Shown here piece after piece: positions 17,503 to 27,581 of a stretch of DNA of 64,000 bases. This stretch comes from Afipia massiliensis (GTDB taxonomy: Bacteria > Pseudomonadota > Alphaproteobacteria > Rhizobiales > Xanthobacteraceae). The stretch is from assembly GCF_014203115.1 (NCBI RefSeq), contig NZ_JACHIJ010000002.1, positions 682,001 through 746,000 on the forward strand, read 5' to 3'. Numbering within the stretch: position 1 is the stretch's first letter; every line of letters begins with the position of its first letter. The notes under the pieces were generated by a model that was given only the letters and a program-made list of their open reading frames with translations, had not been told where the DNA came from and made no database searches. The translations under genes were made by a program, and so were the position numbers.

Positions 17503-17892
17503 TCAGACGCGCCGACGCTTGCGCGGACGGCAACCGTTGTGCGGGATCGTGGTCACGTCACGGATCGAGGTGACGGTGAAGCCTGCGGCCTGCAGAGCGC
17601 GCAGCGCCGATTCACGGCCCGAACCCGGACCAGCGACTTCGACTTCCAGCGTGCGCATGCCGTGTTCCTGCGCCTTCTTCGACACGTCTTCGGCAGCAAC
17701 CTGCGCCGCATACGGAGTCGACTTGCGCGATCCCTTGAAGCCCATCGTTCCGGCCGACGACCAGGCAATGGTGTTGCCCTGCGCGTCGGTGATGGTGATG
17801 GTGGTGTTGTTGAACGACGAATTCACGTGCGCGATGCCGGATGCGATGTTCTTGCGTTCACGACGGCGGACGCGGGTAGCTTCTTTAGCCAT
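17503..17892 (-). CDS. rpsK: 30S ribosomal protein S11
   Basis: 129 residues from ATG 17892 ([19 protein letters not shown]); the frame opens five codons earlier, but the ribosome-binding sequence AAGGAAA is spaced for the MAKEA start. Contains [20 protein letters not shown] and the conserved [42 protein letters not shown] end. S11 forms part of the platform of the small subunit with S6, S18 and S21. Confidence 0.98.
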   Translation of the reverse strand: MAKEATRVRRRERKNIASGIAHVNSSFNNTTITITDAQGNTIAWSSAGTMGFKGSRKSTPYAAQVAAEDVSKKAQEHGMRTLEVEVAGPGSGRESALRALQAAGFTVTSIRDVTTIPHNGCRPRKRRRV

Positions 17893-17989
17893 AGTCATTT
17901 CCTTCAAGCGCGTCCGTGGTGCCAGACGCTGGGGAATTTCAGGTGATCACCCGGCCATGACGACCGGGTCGGTTTGGTAGAAACGAAAA

Positions 17990-18358
17990 TTACTTCTTCT
18001 TGCCGGCGATGGCCTTGGCAGGACCCTTGCGCGTGCGCGCGTTGGTGTGGGTCCGCTGACCACGCACCGGAAGGCCGCGGCGATGACGCAGGCCGCGATA
18101 GCAGCCGAGGTCCATCAGGCGCTTGATGTTCATGCCGACTTCGCGGCGGAGGTCGCCCTCGACCAGATAGTCGCGGTCGATCATTTCGCGGATCTGCAAG
18201 ACTTCCGCGTCGCTCAGCTGCGACACGCGGCGATCGAGCGGGATCTTGACCTGCTCCATGATCTCGGCAGCGTTCTTCTGGCCGATGCCATGAATGTACT
18301 GAAGCGCGATCAGAACGCGCTTGTTGGTCGGAATGTTGACGCCTGCAATACGGGCCAC
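17990..18358 (-). CDS. rpsM: 30S ribosomal protein S13 (GTG start)
   Basis: 122 residues from the GTG at 18358, giving the standard N-terminus (V/M)[14 protein letters not shown], with AGGAG eight bases upstream. Another in-frame GTG at 18376 would add six residues but would consume the ribosome-binding site. Family features: [42 protein letters not shown]13 lies in the head of the small subunit and contacts the large subunit and P-site tRNA. Confidence 0.97.
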   Translation of the reverse strand: MARIAGVNIPTNKRVLIALQYIHGIGQKNAAEIMEQVKIPLDRRVSQLSDAEVLQIREMIDRDYLVEGDLRREVGMNIKRLMDLGCYRGLRHRRGLPVRGQRTHTNARTRKGPAKAIAGKKK

Positions 18359-18518
18359 GGTCTTCGCTCCTGTCACCGTCCGTCACGGACTGGCTTGTCT
18401 CATTGGTCTCTGTGTCGGGCGGGTGTCCACAAACGCGAACACGACGCCCTCCCCATTTTCTTTTCGGGGCCCGGCATCGTCTGAAACTATCCGACTGGAT
18501 GCGGGCTTATTAATGTAT

Positions 18519-19430
18519 TCAGCGGCGTTTCGTCAACCGTTTGACAGCTTTAGCGCGCTTTTTAGTGGCCTTTTTGGCCACTTTTCGGGTCTTCGCGGCC
18601 TTGGTTCCGGAGGCTCGGCTTTTGGCCTTCGCAGCGGTCTTTTTACCGCTCTTAACAGCCTTACTGGCCGGTTTCGCGGCCTTTTTGGTCTTCTTGACCT
18701 TCTTGGCGGGTGCCTTGGCAGCCTTCTTGGCGGCCTTCTTAGCCGCTTTCTTGGCAGTCTTTGCCGGGGCCTTGCCAGCCACCTTGCCCGGCTTGGCGGT
18801 TTTCCGGGCGGTTTTCTTTGCGGCCTTGGCCGCCGAATCGGCCGCTTCCAGCGCGGACAGAACCCGGTTGATGGCCACTGTCACCTGCTCGATGGTCATC
18901 ATGCCGTCGACGGTGATGAGCTTGCGCTTCTCCGAATAGTAGTGAACCAGCGGCTCGGTCTGAGCGCGATAGCTGGCCAGACGCTTGGAAAGCACCTCCG
19001 GCGTATCGTCGATGCGAACCTCTTCACCGCGCTCGCGCATCTGCGCGACCCGGTTTTCGACGCGCTCCAGCAATGCGCTCTCATTCACGCGCAGCTCGAC
19101 GACGGCGTCGAGCTTGAGGTGCTTCTTCTTCAACAGTTCGTCCAGCGCCTGCGCCTGCGGCACGGTGCGCGGAAAGCCGTCGAGGATGAAGCCCTTCTTC
19201 GCGTCCGGTTCTTCGATGCGATCGGCAATGATTCCGACCACGACTTCATCCGGCACCAGCGCGCCGCTGGCCATAATGTCTTTCGCCTTGAGGCCGATGG
19301 GCGTTCCGGCTGCAACCGCGGCACGCAACATCTCACCGGTGGAGAGCTGAACGATACCGTGCTTGTGAACCAGTCGTTGCGCCTGCGTTCCCTTGCCCGC
19401 CCCCGGCGGCCCGAGAAGAATCAACCTCAT
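18519..19430 (-). CDS. adk: adenylate kinase with a C-terminal lysine/alanine-rich histone-H1-like tail
   Basis: Residues 1-~193 are a complete adenylate kinase: P-loop GPPGAGKGT (7-15), [16 protein letters not shown] (84-89), short-type LID with [13 protein letters not shown] and R-Y-x-x-Q-T-E-P-L, ending at [13 protein letters not shown]. It converts ATP + AMP to two ADP. Residues ~197-303 are an added tail built almost entirely of K, A, R, T, P and V in [10 protein letters not shown]-type repeats, like bacterial H1-type nucleoid proteins. Ordinary adenylate kinases of this type end near residue 195-220. The frame is continuous, with a single stop after KRLTKRR. It overlaps secY by ATGA and is 160 bases upstream of rpsM. 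Confidence 0.95.
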   Translation of the reverse strand: MRLILLGPPGAGKGTQAQRLVHKHGIVQLSTGEMLRAAVAAGTPIGLKAKDIMASGALVPDEVVVGIIADRIEEPDAKKGFILDGFPRTVPQAQALDELLKKKHLKLDAVVELRVNESALLERVENRVAQMRERGEEVRIDDTPEVLSKRLASYRAQTEPLVHYYSEKRKLITVDGMMTIEQVTVAINRVLSALEAADSAAKAAKKTARKTAKPGKVAGKAPAKTAKKAAKKAAKKAAKAPAKKVKKTKKAAKPASKAVKSGKKTAAKAKSRASGTKAAKTRKVAKKATKKRAKAVKRLTKRR

Positions 19431-20758
19431 TTACGGCGGCCCCTCAATTTCGATTTACGGATCAGCCCTTCATACTGGTGCGCCAGCAAATAGCCCTGCA
19501 CCTGGGCGACCGTATCCATCGTCACGCTGACGACAATCAGCAGCGACGTGCCTCCGAGATAGAACGGCACCGACGCGTAGGAGATCAGGATTTCAGGCAC
19601 CAGACAGACGATCGCGAGATAGATCGCACCGACCACGGTGATACGCGACAGCACGTAGTCGATGTACTCGGCGGTGCGCTCGCCCGGACGGATGCCCGGA
19701 ATGAAGCCGCCATGCTTCTTGAGATTGTCTGCGGTCTCGGTCGGGTTGAACACGATCGCGGTATAGAAGAACGCGAAGAACACAATCATCCCGAGATACA
19801 GGAAGAGAAACAGCGGACGGCCGTGACTGAGCTGCGTCGTCAGCCACTGGAACCACTCCGGTCCCTTGCCAGCGTTGAACTGCGCGATGGTCGTCGGCAG
19901 CAGCAGCAGCGACGACGCGAAGATCGGCGGAATCACGCCCGCGGTGTTGAGCTTGAGCGGCAGATGCGAGGACTGACCCTCGAACATCTTGTTGCCGACC
20001 TGGCGCTTCGGATACTGGATCAGCAGGCGGCGCTGCGCGCGCTCGACAAAAACGATCAGTGCGATAACCGCAACGGCCATCAGGATGATCGCGAGAATCA
20101 GGACCGTCGACAGCGCGCCCTGGCGGCCGAGTTCGAGCGTGCCGGCGATTGCCGACGGCAGCTCGGCGACGATGCCGGCCATGATGATCAGCGAAATGCC
20201 GTTGCCGATGCCGCGCGAGGTGATCTGCTCGCCGAGCCACATCAGGAACATGGTGCCGCCGACCAGCGTGATCGTGGTCGACAGACGGAAGAACATGCCG
20301 GGGTCGGAAACGACGTTACCCGCGCCTTCAAGACCAACAGCGATGCCATAGGCCTGGAACGTCGCAAGCACGACGGTCAGATAGCGCGTGTACTGATTGA
20401 TGACCTTGCGGCCCGACTCGCCCTCTTTCTTGAGAGCTTCGAGCTGCGGCGACACTGTCGTCAGCAACTGGAGAATGATCGATGCCGAAATGTACGGCAT
20501 GATGTTCAACGCAAAGATCGCCATGCGGTTGATACCGCCGCCGGCGAACATATTGAACATGCCGAGGATACCGCCGGCCTGCGACTTGAAGATCTGGCTC
20601 CAGATGTTCGGATCGATGCCCGGCAGCGGCACATAGGTGCCCAGCCGATAAACAAGCAGCGCACCCAGTGTAAACCAGATGCGCTTCTTGAGCTCGTCAG
20701 CCTTCGCGAATGCCGAGAAGTTGAGGTTTGCTGCCAGTTGTTCTGCTGCAGAGGCCAT
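19427..20758 (-). CDS. secY: protein translocase subunit SecY
   Basis: 443 residues from ATG 20758 ([31 protein letters not shown]); the frame is open to 20812, but the extra residues are encoded by the palindromic repeat. Ten transmembrane segments are evident, with plug-region [25 protein letters not shown] and the cytoplasmic loop VNQYTRYLT-type. [21 protein letters not shown] is the conserved fifth cytoplasmic loop. It forms the translocation channel with SecE and SecG. Located between rplO and adk as usual. Confidence 0.98.
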   Translation of the reverse strand: MASAAEQLAANLNFSAFAKADELKKRIWFTLGALLVYRLGTYVPLPGIDPNIWSQIFKSQAGGILGMFNMFAGGGINRMAIFALNIMPYISASIILQLLTTVSPQLEALKKEGESGRKVINQYTRYLTVVLATFQAYGIAVGLEGAGNVVSDPGMFFRLSTTITLVGGTMFLMWLGEQITSRGIGNGISLIIMAGIVAELPSAIAGTLELGRQGALSTVLILAIILMAVAVIALIVFVERAQRRLLIQYPKRQVGNKMFEGQSSHLPLKLNTAGVIPPIFASSLLLLPTTIAQFNAGKGPEWFQWLTTQLSHGRPLFLFLYLGMIVFFAFFYTAIVFNPTETADNLKKHGGFIPGIRPGERTAEYIDYVLSRITVVGAIYLAIVCLVPEILISYASVPFYLGGTSLLIVVSVTMDTVAQVQGYLLAHQYEGLIRKSKLRGRRK

Positions 20759-20784
20759 TTTTGATCCCGGTTCTTTCAACTCGC

Positions 20785-20872
20785 CATGGCCGGGCTTGTC
20801 CCGGCCATCCACGCCTTCCTTTGGGCCATCAAAGAAGTAAAGACGTGGATGCCCGGCACAAGGCCGGGCATG
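20785..20872. repeat. long GC-rich inverted repeat between rplO and secY
   Basis: Left arm 20785-20813 and right arm 20844-20872 are 29 bases each and are reverse complements apart from four positions. Each arm is itself a small hairpin (GGCCGGG/CCCGGCC on the left; GCCCGGC/GCCGGGC on the right), so the element can form either a long stem or two short ones. Related core sequence (GCCCGG.../...CCGGGC) recurs at 30451-30525 and 48399-48421, indicating a dispersed repeat family. Confidence 0.9.
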
Positions 20873-20880
20873 ACCGAATT

Positions 20881-21399
20881 TTACGAGGCCTTCCTGTTCG
20901 GCTTCTTGGCTGCAGCCTTCTGCGCGGCTGCGTCCTTCGCCGGCGCCAGGATCTTCACCGTACCGCCGGCCTTCTCGACTGCCTCGATCGCGGACTTGGT
21001 CGCGCCGTGCACTTCGATGTTCAGCTTGGCCTTGAGTTCGCCACGGCCCAGGAGCCGCACGCCGTCCTTCGAACGGCGCAGCAGACCGGACTTCACCAGC
21101 GTCTCCGCGTTGACGGTCGCCTTGGCGTCCAGCTTCTTGGCATCGATGGCTTCCTGAAGACGATCGAGATTGACCTCCGTCAGGTCGAGCCGGAAGATGT
21201 TGTTGAAGCCGCGCTTCGGCAGACGGCGATGCAGCGGCATCTGGCCGCCTTCAAAGCCCTTGATGCGGACGCCCGAACGCGCGGTCTGGCCCTTGCCGCC
21301 GCGACCTGCCTGCTTGCCCTTGCCGGAGCCAATGCCACGGCCAACGCGCATGCGCTTCTTGCGCGAGCCGCTGTTGTCGGCGATCTCATTGAGCTTCAT
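20881..21399 (-). CDS. rplO: 50S ribosomal protein L15
   Basis: 172 residues beginning [44 protein letters not shown], the L15 glycine/arginine-rich N-terminal extension, then [15 protein letters not shown]. The C-terminus carries an extra Ala/Lys stretch ([19 protein letters not shown]) common in alphaproteobacterial L15. L15 binds 23S rRNA in the late phase of large-subunit assembly. 12 bases downstream of rpmD. Confidence 0.97.
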   Translation of the reverse strand: MKLNEIADNSGSRKKRMRVGRGIGSGKGKQAGRGGKGQTARSGVRIKGFEGGQMPLHRRLPKRGFNNIFRLDLTEVNLDRLQEAIDAKKLDAKATVNAETLVKSGLLRRSKDGVRLLGRGELKAKLNIEVHGATKSAIEAVEKAGGTVKILAPAKDAAAQKAAAKKPNRKAS

Positions 21400-21410
21400 C
21401 GCTTGCTTCC

Positions 21411-21608
21411 TTACTTCTCGTCGACGACGCGGACGAGGTGCTTGACCTTGTCGATCATGCCACGAATGGCAGGCGAATCCTGCAACTCGGAGACACGGCC
21501 GATCTTGTTGAGACGCAGACCGATCAGCGTCGCACGCTGCGCGGCCTGACGGCGGATCGGGCTACCGGTCTGCTCGACCTTGATGGTTTTCGTTGCGGCC
21601 TTGGCCAT
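21411..21608 (-). CDS. rpmD: 50S ribosomal protein L30
   Basis: 65 residues: [56 protein letters not shown] is the whole L30 fold, the short bacterial form. Between rpsE and rplO in the spc section, in standard order. Confidence 0.97.
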   Translation of the reverse strand: MAKAATKTIKVEQTGSPIRRQAAQRATLIGLRLNKIGRVSELQDSPAIRGMIDKVKHLVRVVDEK

Positions 21609-21635
21609 TGTCTAAACTCCAAAACGGCGCGTGAA

Positions 21636-22214
21636 TTATTCCGCGACAGCTTCCGCATCGCCGCCGACGCGGCGGGACTGCAACGTGGAAACCTTGATGT
21701 TGCGGCGGTTCGCAACCGAACGCGGCGAATCCTGATGCTTCAGCGCGTCGAACGTCGCGCGAACCATGTTGTAGGGGTTCGACGAACCGATCGACTTCGC
21801 CACCACGTCCTGAATGCCGAGCGTCTCGAACACAGCGCGCATCGGGCCGCCCGCGATGATGCCGGTACCGGCGGGAGCGGCGCGCAGATAGACGCGGCCG
21901 GCACCATGACGGCCAGCGATGTCGTGGTGCAGCGTGCGGCCTTCGCGCAGAGCAACGCGCGTCAGGTTGCGCTTGGCCGACTCGGTCGCCTTGCGGATCG
22001 CTTCAGGCACTTCGCGCGCCTTGCCGTGACCGAACCCGACCCGGCCCTTCTGATCGCCGATGACGACCAGAGCTGCGAAACCGAAGCGCTTGCCGCCCTT
22101 GACGACCTTCGCAACACGATTGATGTGGACGAGCTTGTCGACGAACTCGCTGTCGCGCTCTTCCCGATCCCGACCGCCCCGCTCGCGTCCGCCGCGTTCG
22201 CGTTCACCTGCCAT
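21636..22214 (-). CDS. rpsE: 30S ribosomal protein S5
   Basis: 192 residues from ATG 22214; a TTG four codons upstream is the end of the open frame and is not preferred. After an Arg/Glu/Gly-rich alphaproteobacterial N-terminus ([21 protein letters not shown]) comes the double-stranded RNA-binding-like domain ([50 protein letters not shown]) and the S5 C-terminal domain. S5 affects decoding accuracy. Located between rplR and rpmD. Confidence 0.98.
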   Translation of the reverse strand: MAGERERGGRERGGRDREERDSEFVDKLVHINRVAKVVKGGKRFGFAALVVIGDQKGRVGFGHGKAREVPEAIRKATESAKRNLTRVALREGRTLHHDIAGRHGAGRVYLRAAPAGTGIIAGGPMRAVFETLGIQDVVAKSIGSSNPYNMVRATFDALKHQDSPRSVANRRNIKVSTLQSRRVGGDAEAVAE

Positions 22215-22287
22215 GGTGTTTTCCAATCCTTGTGAGGCTCGCGCCTCTGACCTTGTGTCCGTTCAAACCAAATTCAAAAGGCTGAGC

Positions 22288-22650
22288 TTAGAAGCTCAAG
22301 CCGCTTTCCCGCGCGGCTTCGCCGAGCGCCTTGACGCGGCCGTGGTACAGATAGCCACCACGGTCGAAAACCACTTCCTTGACGCCGTTCTTCACAGCGC
22401 GTTCCGCCAGCAGCTTGCCGACAGCCTTCGCCGCATCGATGTCGGCGCCGGTCTTTCCGGCATCGCGCATCGTCTTTTCCAGCGACGAGGCCGAAGCCAG
22501 CGTTTCGCCCTTCAGATCGTCGATGACCTGAGCGTAGATGTGCTTCGACGAGCGGAACACCGACAGGCGCGGACGTCCGTTCGCTGTCCGGCGCAGCGCG
22601 AGACGTACGCGCTGCTTGCGCCGGGCATTCGTGACCTTGAGTTTCGACAT
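22288..22650 (-). CDS. rplR: 50S ribosomal protein L18
   Basis: 120 residues: [46 protein letters not shown] and the end [28 protein letters not shown] are typical of L18, which binds 5S rRNA together with L5 and L25. Between rplF and rpsE. Confidence 0.98.
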   Translation of the reverse strand: MSKLKVTNARRKQRVRLALRRTANGRPRLSVFRSSKHIYAQVIDDLKGETLASASSLEKTMRDAGKTGADIDAAKAVGKLLAERAVKNGVKEVVFDRGGYLYHGRVKALGEAARESGLSF

Positions 22651-22661
22651 GACCGGCTCCG

Positions 22662-23195
22662 TTACTTCTTCTTGCCTTCCTTGCGGAAGATAAATTCGTT
22701 GGCGTACTTCACGCCCTTGCCCTTGTAGGGCTCCGGCGGACGATAGCTGCGGATCTCGGCGGCAACCTGGCCGACGCGCTGGCTGTCGTTGCCGACGATG
22801 GTGATTTCGGTCGGCTTCGGCACGGTGATCGTGATCCCTTCCGGGATCGGATAGATCACGTCGTGGCTGTAACCGAGCGCGAGCTGAAGGTTCTTGCCCT
22901 GCAGCGCGGCGCGGTAACCGACGCCGGTAATTTCCAGCTTCTTCTCGAAGCCCTTGGTGACGCCTTCGACCAGATTCGCGATCTGAGCGCGAGCGGTTCC
23001 GTACAGCGAACGCGCGCGCTTGGTCTCAAAGCGCGGCGCAACGGTGATCGCGCCGTCCTTCATTTCAACCGACACGTCGTCGTGCACGACAAACTGAAGT
23101 GCGCCTTTCGGCCCCTTCATCTTGACGGTCTGGCCTTCGAGATTCGCGGTGACGCCCGAGACAATCGGAACGGGTCGTTTGCCTACGCGTGACAT
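22662..23195 (-). CDS. rplF: 50S ribosomal protein L6
   Basis: 177 residues from ATG 23195 ([15 protein letters not shown]); the longer open frame to 23252 overlaps rpsH and lacks family resemblance. Two tandem L6 folds, the second ending in [37 protein letters not shown], the L6 signature. Near the sarcin-ricin region of 23S rRNA. Between rpsH and rplR. Confidence 0.98.
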   Translation of the reverse strand: MSRVGKRPVPIVSGVTANLEGQTVKMKGPKGALQFVVHDDVSVEMKDGAITVAPRFETKRARSLYGTARAQIANLVEGVTKGFEKKLEITGVGYRAALQGKNLQLALGYSHDVIYPIPEGITITVPKPTEITIVGNDSQRVGQVAAEIRSYRPPEPYKGKGVKYANEFIFRKEGKKK

Positions 23196-23208
23196 AATCG
23201 TTCCTTCC

Positions 23209-23607
23209 TTAGAACACCGTGAAGAGAACTTCGCCGCCCACATTCGCGTCACGCGCGTCGTGGTCAGCCATAATTCCCTTTGGCGTCGACAGCACAGAAA
23301 TGCCGAGACCGTTCTTCACGCGCGGCAGGTTCTTCACCGAGGCGTACACGCGACGCCCTGGCTTCGAAACCCGCTCGATTTCGCGGATAACTGGCTCGCC
23401 ATCGAAATACTTCAGCTCGATCTCAAGCTCGTTGTGGCCGCCGGCATGCTCGACCGCTGCGTAGCCGCGGATATAACCCTCGGCCTTCAGCACTTCGAGA
23501 ACGTTGGCGCGCATCTTCGAGCCCGGGGTCGAAACCTTGGACTTGGAGCGCATCTGCGCGTTGCGGATGCGGGTGATCAGATCGCTGATGGGATCGTGCG
23601 TTGACAT
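23209..23607 (-). CDS. rpsH: 30S ribosomal protein S8
   Basis: 132 residues: [45 protein letters not shown] and the conserved C-terminal [34 protein letters not shown]8 binds the central domain of 16S rRNA and in E. coli represses the spc operon by binding its mRNA; whether that applies here is not shown by the sequence. Confidence 0.98.
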   Translation of the reverse strand: MSTHDPISDLITRIRNAQMRSKSKVSTPGSKMRANVLEVLKAEGYIRGYAAVEHAGGHNELEIELKYFDGEPVIREIERVSKPGRRVYASVKNLPRVKNGLGISVLSTPKGIMADHDARDANVGGEVLFTVF

Positions 23608-23619
23608 GTCCGACCCTCC

Positions 23620-23925
23620 TTACCAGCTGGACTTCACGAGACCCGGGATCAGGCCCTTCGAGCCATAATCACGGAGCGCGATGCGGCTCATCTTGTTCTT
23701 GCGATAGACCGCGCGCGACCGGCCGCTGATTTCGCAGCGGTTGCGGATGCGGGTCGCCGACGAATTGCGCGGCATCTCGGCGAGCTTGATCGTCGCCGCA
23801 AAACGCTCTTCCATCGGCTTCTTCTTGTCGGCGATGATCGCCTTCAAGCGCGAGCGCTTGGCCGCAGCGTTCTTCGTCATCTTCTGACGCCGGTTATTCT
23901 TCTCGACTGAACTTTTCTTCGCCAT
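23620..23925 (-). CDS. rpsN: 30S ribosomal protein S14 (zinc-independent form)
   Basis: 101 residues from ATG 23925 ([16 protein letters not shown]). It is the long form without the C-x2-C zinc ribbon; [40 protein letters not shown] is the S14 signature. In the head of the small subunit. Between rplE and rpsH. Confidence 0.98.
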   Translation of the reverse strand: MAKKSSVEKNNRRQKMTKNAAAKRSRLKAIIADKKKPMEERFAATIKLAEMPRNSSATRIRNRCEISGRSRAVYRKNKMSRIALRDYGSKGLIPGLVKSSW

Positions 23926-23977
23926 ACGAGTAGTCTCCATACCTTTCCGCGTTTGAGACGCTGACTAGTTCAGTGTC

Positions 23978-24535
23978 TCACTGCCGGAACGGAAAATTGA
24001 ATGCGGTCAGCAACGCACGCGCCTCGTCATCGGTGGCAGCGGTGGTGCAGATCGTAATGTCCATGCCCCAGGTCTCGCCCGACTTGTCGTAGTCGATTTC
24101 CGGGAACACCAGATGCTCCTTGAGGCCGAGGGAGTAATTGCCCCTGCCGTCGAAGCTCTTCGGATTGAGGCCACGGAAGTCGCGAACGCGAGGCAGCGCG
24201 ATGTTCACAAGACGATCGACGAAATCGTACATCTTGGACTTGCGCAGCGTCACCTTGGCGCCGATGGCCTGGCCTTCACGCAGCTTGAAGGTCGCGATTG
24301 CCATGCGCGAATGCGTGACGATCGGCTTCTGGCCGGCGATCAGCGCGAGATCGGCGGCAGCCAGTTCGACCTTCTTGCGGTCGTTGACGGCTTCGCCGAT
24401 GCCCATGTTGAGCACGACCTTATCGAGAACCGGCACCTGCAGGGCGTTCGTGTAACCGAACTGCTCAACCAGCTTGCCGCGAATCTCTTTGTCGAATTGC
24501 GTCCGGAGACGCGGAACGTATGCGGTCTCAGCCAT
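23978..24535 (-). CDS. rplE: 50S ribosomal protein L5
   Basis: 185 residues from ATG 24535 ([18 protein letters not shown]); the frame to 24580 lies inside rplX. Conserved [47 protein letters not shown], and [43 protein letters not shown]5 binds 5S rRNA and touches the P-site tRNA. Its start overlaps the rplX end by eight bases, implying translational coupling. Confidence 0.98.
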   Translation of the reverse strand: MAETAYVPRLRTQFDKEIRGKLVEQFGYTNALQVPVLDKVVLNMGIGEAVNDRKKVELAAADLALIAGQKPIVTHSRMAIATFKLREGQAIGAKVTLRKSKMYDFVDRLVNIALPRVRDFRGLNPKSFDGRGNYSLGLKEHLVFPEIDYDKSGETWGMDITICTTAATDDEARALLTAFNFPFRQ

Positions 24536-24842
24536 CGATCTCTGCTCCCGAGCGCTTGGCGACGCGCACCTTGGTGCCATCTTTCTGAATCTTGAAGCCG
24601 ACGCGGGTCGGCTTGCCGTCCTTGCCGACGATCGCGATGTTCGACAGGTGGATCGGCGACTCCTTGGTGATGATGCCGCCCTCCTGGGCCTGCGTCTGCT
24701 TCTGGTGACGCTTCACCAGGTTGACGCCACGCACCAGCGCCTTGCTCTCGGTGGGACGCACCTCGAACACTTCACCAGTCCGGCCCTTGTCGCGGCCGTT
24801 CAGCACGATAACCTTGTCACCCTTGCGGATCTTGGCAGCCAT
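24528..24842 (-). CDS. rplX: 50S ribosomal protein L24
   Basis: 104 residues with the KOW motif [27 protein letters not shown] and [33 protein letters not shown]. An assembly-initiator protein near the exit tunnel. Its ATG shares one base with the rplN stop (TAATG). Confidence 0.98.
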   Translation of the reverse strand: MAAKIRKGDKVIVLNGRDKGRTGEVFEVRPTESKALVRGVNLVKRHQKQTQAQEGGIITKESPIHLSNIAIVGKDGKPTRVGFKIQKDGTKVRVAKRSGAEIDG

Positions 24843-25210
24843 TACAGCACCTCCGGCGCAAGCGAGATGATCTTCATGTGGTTCTTGGCGCGAAGCTCGC
24901 GCGGCACCGGCCCGAAGATACGGGTGCCGACCGGTTCGGACTGGTTGTTGATCAACACAGCCGCGTTGCGGTCGAAACGGATAACGGAACCATCGGCGCG
25001 GCGAATATCCTTCGCAACGCGAACGACGACGGCTTTCATCACGTCGCCCTTCTTCACCTTCCCGCGAGGGATGGCTTCCTTGATGGAAACGACAATAATG
25101 TCACCCACAGTCGCGTACCGGCGCTTGGAACCTCCAAGAACCTTGATGCACATGACACGGCGCGCGCCGGAATTATCGGCCACGTCGAGGTTGGTCTGCA
25201 TCTGAATCAT
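24842..25210 (-). CDS. rplN: 50S ribosomal protein L14
   Basis: 122 residues, [64 protein letters not shown], the complete L14 signature. Lies at the subunit interface with L19. The stop overlaps the rplX start by one base. Confidence 0.98.
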
Positions 25211-25248
25211 TGATGCACCTCGTCCTCTTTCTGATGCGCTTGTTGCGC

Positions 25249-25494
25249 TTAAGCTGTTTTTGTTTCGGCCTGGACTACCGTCCAGCGCTTCAACTTCGAG
25301 AGTGGTTTGCTTTCCTCAATTCGAACCACGTCGCCTGCCTTGAACTGATTGTTCTCGTCGTGCGCGTGATAGTTCTTCGAACGTCGGATCGTCTTCTTGT
25401 AGATCGGGTGGGTGAAGCGGCGGTCGACGCGCACGACAATGGTCTTGTCCTGCTTGTCGCTGACGACGACGCCCTGGAGAGTACGCTTCGGCAT
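25249..25494 (-). CDS. rpsQ: 30S ribosomal protein S17
   Basis: 81 residues from ATG 25494 ([47 protein letters not shown]). OB-fold protein binding 16S rRNA helices 7 and 11. The open frame extends upstream into rpmC but with no S17 resemblance. Confidence 0.98.
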
Positions 25495-25504
25495 CTTTCG
25501 CCCC

Positions 25505-25717
25505 TTACTTCTTGGTCTGCGCGGCGCGCTTCTGCGCCGCGACAGTCTTGATGCGTGCGATATCGCGGCGAGCCTCACGCAGGCGCGAGGTGTTCTCGAG
25601 CTGCCCGGTGGCGCGCTGGAAACGCAGGTTGAACCGCTCCTTCTTCAGATTGAGGACGGCTTCGTCCATCTGATCGGGGCTCATCGCGCGGATATCTTCG
25701 ACTTTCAAATCGGCCAT
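25505..25717 (-). CDS. rpmC: 50S ribosomal protein L29
   Basis: 70 residues from ATG 25717 ([59 protein letters not shown]). Two-helix protein by the exit tunnel where signal recognition particle and trigger factor dock. Between rplP and rpsQ. Confidence 0.98.
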   Translation of the reverse strand: MADLKVEDIRAMSPDQMDEAVLNLKKERFNLRFQRATGQLENTSRLREARRDIARIKTVAAQKRAAQTKK

Positions 25718-25727
25718 GATCGGTTCC

Positions 25728-26141
25728 TTACTCCGCAATGCGCGCAACGAAGCGCGTCTTGATCGGAAGTTTGGCGGCGGCGAGCGACAGTGCTTCCTTC
25801 GCGGTCTGCTGGGTCACGCCGTCGATCTCAAAAATGAGACGACCTGGCTTCACCCGTGCAACCCACAACTCCGGCGTACCCTTGCCCGAGCCCATTCGCA
25901 CTTCGGCGGGCTTCTTCGAGACTGGCAGATCCGGAAACACGCGGATCCAGACGCGGCCGGCACGCTTCATGTGACGGGTCAGCGCGCGACGAGCGGCTTC
26001 GATCTGGCGCGCGGTGATGCGCTCCGGCGCCATCGCCTTCAGGCCGAACTGGCCGAAAGACAACGTCGCGCCCGACGAGGCGACGCCGTGAATACGGCCC
26101 TTATGCGCCTTGCGGAACTTTGTCTTCTTTGGTTGCATCAT
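25728..26141 (-). CDS. rplP: 50S ribosomal protein L16
   Basis: 137 residues (a second ATG at the next codon is equally possible): [87 protein letters not shown]16 shapes the A site and needs late assembly. Between rpsC and rpmC. Confidence 0.98.
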   Translation of the reverse strand: MMQPKKTKFRKAHKGRIHGVASSGATLSFGQFGLKAMAPERITARQIEAARRALTRHMKRAGRVWIRVFPDLPVSKKPAEVRMGSGKGTPELWVARVKPGRLIFEIDGVTQQTAKEALSLAAAKLPIKTRFVARIAE

Positions 26142-26174
26142 GGCTTACGCCCTCAAACCTTCTTCGAATTTCAA

Positions 26175-26873
26175 TCAAGCCGCATCGCGACGCGGACGTC
26201 CGCTGTCGCCTTCGGCCATACGCTTGTCCTGAGCCATCGGATCGTGCTCGAGGATTTCACCCTTGAAGATCCAGACCTTGACGCCGCAGGTGCCGAAGGT
26301 CGTGAACGCGGTGGCGACACCGTAATCCACGTCAGCGCGCAGCGTGTGCAAAGGCACGCGGCCTTCACGATACCATTCCATACGCGCGATTTCAGCGCCG
26401 CCGAGACGGCCCGAGCAGTTGATGCGGATGCCTTCAGCGCCCAGACGCATCGCCGACTGAACGGCGCGCTTCATGGCGCGACGGAACGCAACGCGGCGCT
26501 CAAGCTGCTGCGCAATCGATTCGGCGACCAGGGTCGCATCGAGCTCCGGCTTGCGGATTTCGATGATGTTGATGACCACGTCGGACTCGGTGATCGCGGC
26601 AACCTTCTGGCGCAACTTGTCGATGTCAGCGCCCTTCTTGCCGATCACGACGCCCGGACGCGCCGAGTGAATCGACACGCGGCACTTCTTGTGCGGGCGC
26701 TCGATCACGATACGTGCGACCGCAGCCTGCTTCAGTTCCTTCATCAGCATGGCGCGGATGCGGATGTCCTCGTGGAGGAGCTTCGCATACTCGTTCTTGC
26801 CGGCGAACCAACGGGAATCCCAAGTCCGGTTAATGCCCAGACGCAGCCCGATTGGATTGATCTTCTGACCCAT
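26175..26873 (-). CDS. rpsC: 30S ribosomal protein S3
   Basis: 232 residues: [40 protein letters not shown], a KH domain ([17 protein letters not shown]) and the S3 C-terminal domain [41 protein letters not shown]. Part of the mRNA entry channel. Between rplV and rplP. Confidence 0.98.
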   Translation of the reverse strand: MGQKINPIGLRLGINRTWDSRWFAGKNEYAKLLHEDIRIRAMLMKELKQAAVARIVIERPHKKCRVSIHSARPGVVIGKKGADIDKLRQKVAAITESDVVINIIEIRKPELDATLVAESIAQQLERRVAFRRAMKRAVQSAMRLGAEGIRINCSGRLGGAEIARMEWYREGRVPLHTLRADVDYGVATAFTTFGTCGVKVWIFKGEILEHDPMAQDKRMAEGDSGRPRRDAA

Positions 26874-26888
26874 CGTCTTCTCCCGCCC

Positions 26889-27275
26889 TTAGGCGCTCGC
26901 CTCGGCCTCGACCTGACGAACGACGATCGTCAGCTGCGAGAACGGTTTAAATACACGACCCGAACGGCCACGGCCGCGCGGTGCGAAACGCTTCATCACG
27001 ATGCCGTTGCCAACATGCGCCTCTGCGACGACCAGAGCGTCGACATCGAGGTCATGGTTGTTCTCGGCGTTCGCAATCGCGGACTCCAGACACTTCTTGA
27101 CGTCGCCGGCGATCCGCTTGCGCGAGAACTGCAGGTCGGCGAGCGCAGACGATGCCTTCTTGCCGCGAATCAGCTGCGCAACAAGGTTCAGCTTCTGCGG
27201 GCTGACGCGAAGCATGCGGGCTACCGCCTTGGCTTCGTTTTCCGGGAGAACCCGTTCGCGCTTTGGTTTGCTCAT
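26889..27275 (-). CDS. rplV: 50S ribosomal protein L22
   Basis: 128 residues with the tunnel-loop signature [22 protein letters not shown] near the end and [60 protein letters not shown]. The extended loop lines the exit tunnel where macrolides bind; the loop looks wild type. Between rpsS and rpsC. Confidence 0.98.
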   Translation of the reverse strand: MSKPKRERVLPENEAKAVARMLRVSPQKLNLVAQLIRGKKASSALADLQFSRKRIAGDVKKCLESAIANAENNHDLDVDALVVAEAHVGNGIVMKRFAPRGRGRSGRVFKPFSQLTIVVRQVEAEASA

Positions 27276-27293
27276 GACTAAGTCCTCAAGCCC

Positions 27294-27569
27294 TTACTTC
27301 TTGGCTTTCTTGTCGCCCGAATGGCCGTGGAAGGTCCGCGTCGGCGAGAACTCGCCGAACTTGTGACCGACCATTTCCTCGTTCACTGCGACCGGAACAT
27401 GCTTCTGACCGTTGTAGACGCCGAAGGTGAGCCCCACGAACTGCGGGAGGATCGTCGAGCGGCGGCTCCAGATCTTGATAACGTCGTGACGGCCGGACGA
27501 ACGCGCGGCATCTGCCTTCTTGAGCAGAGAGCCTTCAACGAACGGGCCTTTCCAGACTGAACGAACCAT
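27294..27569 (-). CDS. rpsS: 30S ribosomal protein S19
   Basis: 91 residues: [78 protein letters not shown], full S19 signature. Pairs with S13 in the subunit head. Between rplB and rplV. Confidence 0.98.
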   Translation of the reverse strand: MVRSVWKGPFVEGSLLKKADAARSSGRHDVIKIWSRRSTILPQFVGLTFGVYNGQKHVPVAVNEEMVGHKFGEFSPTRTFHGHSGDKKAKK

Positions 27570-27581
27570 GTCCGGCGATCC

